A stretch of 16,216 nt of DNA from Gymnopilus junonius (Eukaryota > Basidiomycota > Agaricomycetes > Agaricales > Galerinaceae), in NCBI GenBank assembly GCA_015501075.1, contig JADNYJ010000679.1, positions 1 through 16,216 of the forward strand, written 5' to 3'. Numbering within the stretch: position 1 is the stretch's first letter; each line of letters opens with the position of its first letter. The position numbers were made by a program, and so were the translations under genes. The notes beneath the pieces are model-generated. The model did not search any database. It was not told the DNA's origin and worked only from the letters and a program-made list of their open reading frames with translations. Positions 9,861-16,216 of this stretch are shown here, piece after piece.

Positions 9861-11332
9861 ATGTCAACCCTGCGAATAAAGCTTCCTCCGCAGAAACCAC
9901 CACCGTCAAGCGCCCAGGAATCCATGGAGGTACTGTCCTGTCGATATTTCTTTCAACTCGCTTACCGTGTTTCCGCAGTTCCAGGAGCAGCCTACTAAAC
10001 GGGCTCGCAAGGTGCCTAAACGATACCAGCAATCGCCTCTTTCGGAGGAGAGAGTCGCTGTTCATGAGTCCACGAGGAAGCCTAGTGTGTCCCGTGCCTC
10101 ATCTTCCAAACTGCGACGACACAGTACAGCGGAGTCTGCTCCTTCCTCCATTGCGGACACTGAAATCGACGTGATAAACGAAGTCGACGAAGAAAGACCA
10201 GAGGCACACAGTCACCACTCCGAACACTCACCGAGACCACATAATACTCCAGCAGTCCCAGAATCCGCGAGAGTAAACAGGTCTGCTCCTCCACCCCGGA
10301 AGAAACCGCGGAAAGTGTTGTTCTCTGATTCAGAGGGGGATGAATATATGGAGGCGCCACAAGATATCCTTCCCGAACCTGAGGAAGATGATGATGACTA
10401 TTTCTCACCTGAAGAGAGATCTAGCGCTAAAGCCTCAAAAGGGAAAGGAAAAGTGGTCTCCGGAAAAGCCAGTGCAGGCGGTAGATCGGCCAAACGAAGG
10501 GCTAAATTGGACCCAGGCGAGCCCCATCCATCGCATATGGATAAAAAGGGGCCCATGAAGTCGTCTGCCATTCCAAAGAAAAGGTTGAAGTCGTCTGCAA
10601 AGGTTGATGAACCTATCATTGATGTTGTCGGTGATGCCACTGGTACTCCAGACCTACCATCCCCCAGCCCAGCCAAGCAGGACTCCCCCATCCCAATAAT
10701 TCCAAAAAAGCCGAAATTACCTACCATTAAGAAAACAAAGCTTCCCGGTACAGCTGGTTTAACTACACCTACGTCTGCTCCAACCAAGAAACCACCTTCG
10801 GAGGTTGGATCCAGTAACAAAGAGGGAGGTCGAAAGAGCCTCTTAGTGGGAAATACAGATATCGATCTTTCAAACAAGTCCATCTACCAAGAATTATTTT
10901 CAAAGACAGTCGGTGTCTTTGGTCATTTTGTTTCTAATGCGTATCGCTGATGTACATTCTGTGTTTAGGGTGGCGTAGACGGCACTACCCCACGGCGCGC
11001 AAAGGAAGAAGAACGAAGAAAGGAGCTCAATCGAATGAGAGATGAAGCGAGGTTCAAGCGAACAGCAGAGGCGGTGAGTTTCTTTGACTTGTTTAAACTG
11101 CCTTATTTTGCTCATTAATCATCTGTAGATCCATTCCTTTGATCTGCAAGCGCAGTTCGACAAAATCTCGCATTTTGAAGAAATTTTGAGAGCGGACCAT
11201 AGCTCAGCACTCTATCCGAATTTCTTGGCAGCGAAATGGAGAGAAGTCTGGGAGAGAGGCAGAAGAAGACCCAAAGAATGGACCGAGCCAACTGACCCCA
11301 TGAATGGCAAAGAGGAAGGTGAACTAGGCTAG
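9861..11332 (+). CDS. Unrecognised basic, largely disordered protein, probably nuclear
   Basis: Exons 9861-9929, 9979-10908, 10969-11073 and 11129-11332 give 435 residues. It starts MSTLRIKLPPQKPP; the ATG at 9861 joins the main exon in frame through a 49-nt intron. Residues 24-310 are low-complexity, rich in Ser, Pro, Lys and Arg, with nuclear-localisation-like clusters (TKRARKVPKR, PPRKKPRKV, KRRAKL, IPKKRLK) and an acidic patch EPEEDDDDYFSPEE. The C-terminal 125 residues look folded: a charged helix (AKEEERRKELNRMRDEARFK), then IHSFDLQAQFDKISHFEEIL and a Trp-rich end (AAKWREVWERGRRRPKEW). Such a layout is common in chromatin-complex subunits, but I cannot name the family. The donor at 10909 (GTCGGT) is weak; reading on gives a stop 14 codons later. 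Confidence 0.82.
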
Positions 11333-11469
11333 CTGCTGAATAGTCTATCTACTTCATGCCCTCGTGCGCTCTCGAGTTCTTGGATTGTATATTGTCATCT
11401 GTACTTTTACTCACTTTTGCATTTCTTTTTTGATTTGATATTTACTACTGTCATACCTAGCAATACACG

Positions 11470-12658
11470 TCATGAATCGTCCTCATCCTCGTCATGCAGC
11501 GTGTCGATGACCTTGGCAGCAGTTTTGTCTATCTGATTAAAGCAGGCATTAAACGATTTCCTGATCTTGTCGTCCGCGGATATCGACAGACTTTCCAGCT
11601 GATCTGTCAAGGTCGGAGCCGGAGGCAAGATCGTCATTCGTATGTCTTTCGTGGTGTCCCAAAAATTGTGCAGGGATGATTTGATGCTCAACAGTTGCTG
11701 GGGCGCATACATGGAAGAAATCACTTCATCGGATCCTGCCGAAAGGCGAACGGAAAGGGTGGCCAATTTGTCCAAGGACGAACTATCGAGTTGGAATGAA
11801 ACGGAGGAAAAGACGTCCTTGATAACTCGTTTATGAAGAAGATTGACCACTTTGACCATAGTTTGGACCTGATAACAGTCAAAGTCTGACAGAAATGTTC
11901 AGGGATGCAAGATGCTGACCTTTTCCGCTCGATCCAATTCCTCGGGAGATAACTTCTGGTCAGAGCTGAACCCGAGTTCGTCCCACCCATCGTCGAAAAA
12001 TGCTTCCTCCCCCTCCTCTTCCTCGTCGGTAGGGGGTTTGCAAATACTTTGAATCTCCTGGTAGCCGTCTTCCAGTGAATCATGTACTTGCTGCCATAAT
12101 TTTTGGACAGCATCCCGATTATCCAGGGATAACCCGTTGGGTTTTCGCACATTATCGATGAGCTCATGGACTTCTCCCGTCCTTAAGAGGTACTCTTGGG
12201 TAGTTGCGTCCGGGGTTTCTCCCTCCAGGAGAGCCTGGGCCAGGGATTTGATCGCGCTGATCACACCTAGAGCAATACTTTCGTACTCTCCTATGACTGT
12301 CGCCCCTTCCTTGGGTCGCATGAGACGGATCGAATGTACCAGCGCAGCTACATTATTGTTAAGATCTTTGAGAGGAACAAGCGAGGCCTTGTGTTGCGGC
12401 GATGAAGGCTTAAGGGAGAGAGCTACTTTGGTGGTGGTAGCATAAATGATGGAAAGGATTGAGAGGAAGTCTGTCCGGAGGGTAGAGAACGTGACAGTGA
12501 TGTGATCTTCTTCCGACTGCAGACGATCTGAGAGCACGGTGAGCGCAGTGGTGCAACTTTCGACGAGGTTGTGCAGAGATGCGATAGCTACAAGACGAGA
12601 TATATAAGGTATATAAGATATATTGACAGAGCAAAATACCTTTCTGTTCATCGGACAT
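11470..12658 (-). CDS. GCIP/cyclin-D1-binding protein 1-like protein
   Basis: Exons 12640-12658, 11920-12587 and 11470-11868 give 361 residues, close to human CCNDBP1 (GCIP), to which the pattern best fits. The protein is helical, with an N-terminal part LHNLVESCTTALTVLSDRL and onward. A central acidic stretch (DEEEEGEEAFFDDGWDELGF, about residues 195-214) follows, then a C-terminal helical region (VQTMVKVVNLLHKRVIKDVF) ending HDEDEDDS. The first exon encodes only MSDEQK plus one base; its 52-nt intron is AT-rich (tatataag repeats). The animal protein is a nuclear/cytosolic partner of D-type cyclins and helix-loop-helix factors. The fungal role is not known to me and the assignment rests on pattern memory. 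The gene is convergent with 9861-11332 (137 nt between stops) and divergent from the YME1 gene. Confidence 0.75.
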
Positions 12659-12824
12659 GGCGAGGAGGAGGACATGACGGGCGATGCTCAAAATTGAGGC
12701 TGATCATGAAATCGCTGTCCAAATCGAGAGCGGCACGTGAATTGGACGGCGAACACTTGCGTACCACAAAATTCTAATTCATTCCTATACCATCCCTTCC
12801 TGTGTTTCTTCTAAACCCTGCGGG
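12659..12824. promoter_or_regulatory. Short bidirectional promoter of GCIP-like and YME1 genes
   Basis: Only 166 nt separate the two divergent first ATGs (12658 minus, 12825 plus), so both promoters must be here or within first exons/introns. A CT-rich stretch (about 12781-12812) precedes the plus-strand start. No TATA box or other known site is evident. Confidence 0.4.
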
Positions 12825-15800
12825 ATGTTTCAGACATTCCCAGGTATGTTTATTTGATGGATACTTTGTGCTTTTTTTTTTTTGACTTTTCCCCAAAGTT
12901 GCAGGGAATACTGCGCACTTCCCTTGCCAGTGGTCGGCCGGTCACTTCAAGGTCCTTGCCTGTTTACCCCCGGCTATTTTCGCTGTCAAGCGCCCGTACC
13001 TTGAGAACGCTTTCTCCCCTTGGATCTCCCGGATTTAATTATTTACTCGTATCAACGCCATGCACTCGTCGGACGCTTTCTCTCGGTTCCATATTCTCTC
13101 GTTCAAAGCCGAACCAACCCCCACGCCCCACGTAGTCGCACTCATCACACGACTGGAAGCTGAAGCCAATGTTTCATCACACGATGTATCAAAACAACTC
13201 GCATTATATGAGGCATTACTTGACACCAAATTGAAGTCATCATATGAACTCATTGTGAACCGTTGGGAAAAGATGTGCGAATTCGTGAGTGAGGTTACAT
13301 CCTGAAGTCTGTGTCTTCCTAACTTCATTCGTCTAGGATCCTCCCTCTCCTTTACTCAGGTCCGATGACGCGTTTAAGACCTATTTGACGTGTTTGCAAA
13401 ATCTTGATCAAGCCTCCTCAATAAGTGATGCGGTCCAGAGAAGAGACGAGTTGCTGGCTACGCAAACAGAAACTATCGCCTCTGCAGACTCGGGAAACAG
13501 ACCCATCTGAAAAAGCCCTGCCTGAGTCAGCTCCCACCAGTCCTTCACAATCCCAAGCAACCCCATCTTTAACCACGTTCTCCTCGAGCCAAAGTGTTGC
13601 ACAAGAGGTACTGTCGAAATCTGGCATTTCTGGCTCTGCGCACCCACCGCCTCAGTCTACTTTGGAGGCCCTAAAGGGCCGATCGTTCAGTGGTGAAAGC
13701 GCACAGGCCTCTCCGATTCAGGTCTCCATTGTTGAGCGTGAGGTGATTTCACCATTTAGTCTCTCTCTTGGCACTTATGACATCCGTTACAGGGAAGGGC
13801 GCTTGGATCCCTCGCCTCGTCCGTTTTCTGGTTCTCGTCACTGTTAGCTCCTTCTGTGAGTGCCTGCATTACTCTGTAAACAACTAAACCTCAATGCCTG
13901 TCCTTTCGGCAGTCTTCCTCGTCATTCTGTCTGTATTCTTTGAGAATACTGGCTTCATGAAAGCAGGACCTCGTCAATCCCAGTTTGAGCCCAGTGAGGG
14001 AAAGGCCGTTCTATTCAGTGACGTACACGGTGTTGATGAAGCCAAAGAGGTACGGACTACTAGAAATTTCTGAATCTGAATCTGAGACGGGCTTTTAGGA
14101 ACTGCAAGATGTCGTCGCTTTCCTGAAAGATCCAACAGCCTTTGCCACACTTGGCGGTAAACTACCCAAGGGTGTCCTTCTTACTGGGTATGCCTTTTGA
14201 CATTTAAAGACATCATCTTCTTACCTTGACATTGCCTGATAGTCCTCCAGGAACAGGAAAGACCCTTCTGGCTCGCGCCGTTGCAGGTGAAGCAGGAGTT
14301 CCCTTCTTTTTTGCTTCAGGGTGGGTGGTTATGAGACTCGTATTTTTATTTTTGACTCGCGGCCCGTAGATCCGATTTCGAGGAAATGTTTGTTGGGGTT
14401 GGCGCTAAGCGTGTTCGAGAGCTCTTCGCGGCAGCCCGTAAGAAAGAGCCTGCTATCATCTTCATTGACGAGCTGGATGCCGTTGGCGGCAAGCGTAGTA
14501 GTCGAGATCAACAATATATGAAGCAAACTTTAAATCAGTTGTTGGTCGAAATGGATGGCTTCCAGCAAACAGAAGGCGTCATCGTTATCGCGGCAACCAA
14601 CTTCCCAGAAAGCCTGGACCAGTACGTTTGTCATTAATTGCTTTATAGATTTCATCTTAAACGGATTGTTACAGGGCTCTCGTTCGTCCTGGACGGTTTG
14701 ATAGAATTATTGCCGTTCCTCTGCCGGATGTGCGAGGTCGTGTACAAATTTTGCAACATCACCTCAAAGGCGTTATTGTTGGAAAAGGTACGGCTTGTCT
14801 TACCAACTTCTTACGTTGTTTAGGCTCACCAATAATCCAGACGTTGATCCCAAAATTCTGGCGCGTGCTACTCCGGGTTTCTCAGGTGCGGATTTGCAGA
14901 ATATGGTAAAGTAAGTGTATCCCATTCTCAATCCAAACGGTCTATTGAAAATTTTATTTGCAGTCAAGCAGCCATACAAGCCTCCAAACTTCACGCGAAA
15001 GACGTAAATATTAAGCACTTCGAATGGGCAAGGGTCAGTATTTCAGATTTAATATCGGTTTATTTGCCTAAATGTTACGTGCCATTAGGATCGTATTCTT
15101 ATGGGAGCGGAAAGGAAAAGTCAATACATCGATGAGAAAGCAAAGCTTGCTACCGCCTATCATGAGGTTCGGCGCCCAGTTCGACTGTCACTCTTTCTGT
15201 CACTCACACGCGCATAGGGTGGACATGCTCTGGTTGCCCTCTATACTGATGGAGCAATGCCTCTCCACAAAGTTACATGTGTTCCCCGTGGCCATGCCCT
15301 CGGTATGGTGAGTCCATTTCTGTCACCCTAGATTATTTCCAATCTATTGGAAACAAATTCACAGACCTCCCAACTTCCTGAAGACGATCGTAACTCTGTC
15401 AGCCTGAAGGAGTACCTGGCTGAAATCGACGTGTGCATGGGCGGCCGGGTTGCCGAGGAATTGAGTGCGAATACGTTCTTTGCACTTCCTTATTACTGGC
15501 TGATTAGCTTTTCTTCCCTCAGTCTATGGTCCGGAGAATGTGACAAGTGGTGCTAGTTCAGATATCCGGAAGGCGACTAGAACTGCGCAGGCTATGGTAA
15601 AAGTAAGTCCGTAACTGGTGTGTTTGATATATACTTATTTGGTCCATTTCTTTAGCATTGGGGCTTCTCTAAACTAGGTCCTGTGTTCCATGACGATAGA
15701 GACGAATCTATTAGCCCGAAGAGAAAAGAAGAAATCGAGGAAGAAGTGACCAAGTAGGTTATGTTTGATTTAGGAGCAACCTCTACGTCGTACTGCCTAA

Positions 15801-16133
15801 TTTGCTCTGTCCTTTCTTTCCATGTCACTTCGGGACCTGATGGCTAATCTTGATTTATCCATTTTCAGGCTTGTTCGCGGAGGCGAGGCTCGGGCAGCGG
15901 CCCTTCTGACCGCCAAAATTAATGAATTACATCTGGTTCGTGGATATCTCATGCCGCCTTTGTCCAGGCTGCTTACGCTTTTGATTTTCTCTGTCCAGCT
16001 TGCACATGCCCTAGTCGACCATGAAACATTGAACTTAGAGGAAGTCAAGAAGGTGATAAAGGGAGAACCTATAAGGAATATTACCGAAGTATTGGAAGAA
16101 GATATATCTAATTTAGAGTCTGCATCAGCTTAA
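12825..16133 (+). CDS. YME1: Mitochondrial i-AAA protease (ATP-dependent zinc metalloprotease YME1)
   Basis: Inner-membrane AAA+ metalloprotease facing the intermembrane space, degrading misfolded or unassembled proteins. Well-supported exons: 13109-13284, 13337-13737 (with one frame break), 13793-13855, 13913-14049, 14099-14187, 14243-14320, 14370-14621, 14675-14787, 14841-14910, 14964-15033, 15089-15166, 15218-15307, 15365-15464, 15523-15602, 15656-15753, 15869-15935 and 15999-16133. Residue numbers assume about 772 in total. Features: Arg/Ser-rich presequence; conserved [13 protein letters not shown]; Ser/Pro linker; one membrane segment ([13 protein letters not shown] to VILSVFF, about 270-295); Walker A GPPGTGKT (about 363); Walker [12 protein letters not shown] (about 417); second region of homology ending RPGRFDR; zinc site HEGGH (about 581); [17 protein letters not shown]. 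The 5' end is unclear. The ATG at 12825 with a 61-nt intron, the ATG at 12857 read straight through, or an in-frame ATG at 13060 are possible. The presequence frame and the catalytic frame join only through an odd intron or a one-base correction near 13118-13122. Confidence 0.93.
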
Positions 16134-16216
16134 TCGAGAGCAAGGTCTTCTTCTGACTAGAAATCCCCACTTTTCCTTCTGGGACCGTTATTTCATTGAG
16201 GATTGTCTTGTACTAC

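Noticed and set aside
10398..10883. 161-codon minus-strand open frame
   Set aside because: Antisense shadow of the low-complexity exon of the 9861-11332 gene; its Phe/Gly/Ser composition mirrors Lys/Pro codons on the other strand.
12872..12883. T12 run as a functional element
   Set aside because: It lies in a probable first intron of YME1 as part of a pyrimidine-rich stretch; no other role is supported.
13425..13847. Separate 140-codon gene inside the YME1 locus
   Set aside because: Its middle ([10 protein letters not shown] to IQVSIVER) is the YME1 linker leading straight into [11 protein letters not shown] across a GTGAGG intron, so it is part of YME1; its tail is read-through of that intron.
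15754..15868. Hidden exon inside the unusually long 115-nt YME1 intron
   Set aside because: The flanking exons already join the conserved [14 protein letters not shown] without a gap, so no extra residues are expected.
1..16216. tRNA, rRNA, CRISPR, transposon or prokaryotic-type defence system
   Set aside because: No cloverleaf-like tRNA boxes, regular spaced repeats, terminal inverted repeats, transposase or reverse-transcriptase motifs were seen on either strand by eye.

Overview
The window is ordinary chromosomal DNA of a filamentous fungus, almost certainly a basidiomycete (Agaricomycetes-like). All genes are cut by many short GT-AG introns of about 47 to 63 nt. Intergenic gaps are compact (130 to 400 nt), and the proteins (PNGase A-like amidase, Pmp3-domain protein, C2H2 factor, FBPase, GCIP-like protein, i-AAA protease) read most like basidiomycete homologues. 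I found no bacterial operon, rRNA, tRNA, CRISPR array or transposon. I found no convincing undescribed system. The most informative features are a decayed tandem gene copy and several places where coding frames or splice sites are off by a single base.

Layout. 1-1600 (minus) is a PNGase A-like pseudogene that runs off the left edge. 1868-4170 (minus) is its tandem paralogue, reconstructed here as 11 exons and about 596 residues, intact only if unusual splice sites are used. 4171-4886 is mostly non-coding but holds a possible two-exon coding fragment. 4887-5879 (minus) is a Pmp3/YqaE-domain membrane protein with a long charged tail. It is divergent from 6276-8190 (plus), a 600-residue transcription factor with four C2H2 fingers. 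8367-9698 (plus) is fructose-1,6-bisphosphatase in seven exons. 9861-11332 (plus) is an unrecognised, mostly disordered, probably nuclear protein. 11470-12658 (minus) is a GCIP/cyclin-D1-binding-protein-1-like protein. A 166-nt gap separates it from the divergent 12825-16133 (plus), a YME1-type mitochondrial i-AAA protease.

The genes do not form a pathway. FBPase is gluconeogenic, YME1 does inner-membrane quality control, PNGase A-like proteins act on N-glycoproteins in the secretory route, and the zinc-finger and GCIP-like proteins are probably nuclear. Exon borders were derived by hand from frame continuity, splice consensus and remembered family conservation. Borders inside conserved domains are reliable; the N-termini of YME1 and the PNGase A-like gene are not.
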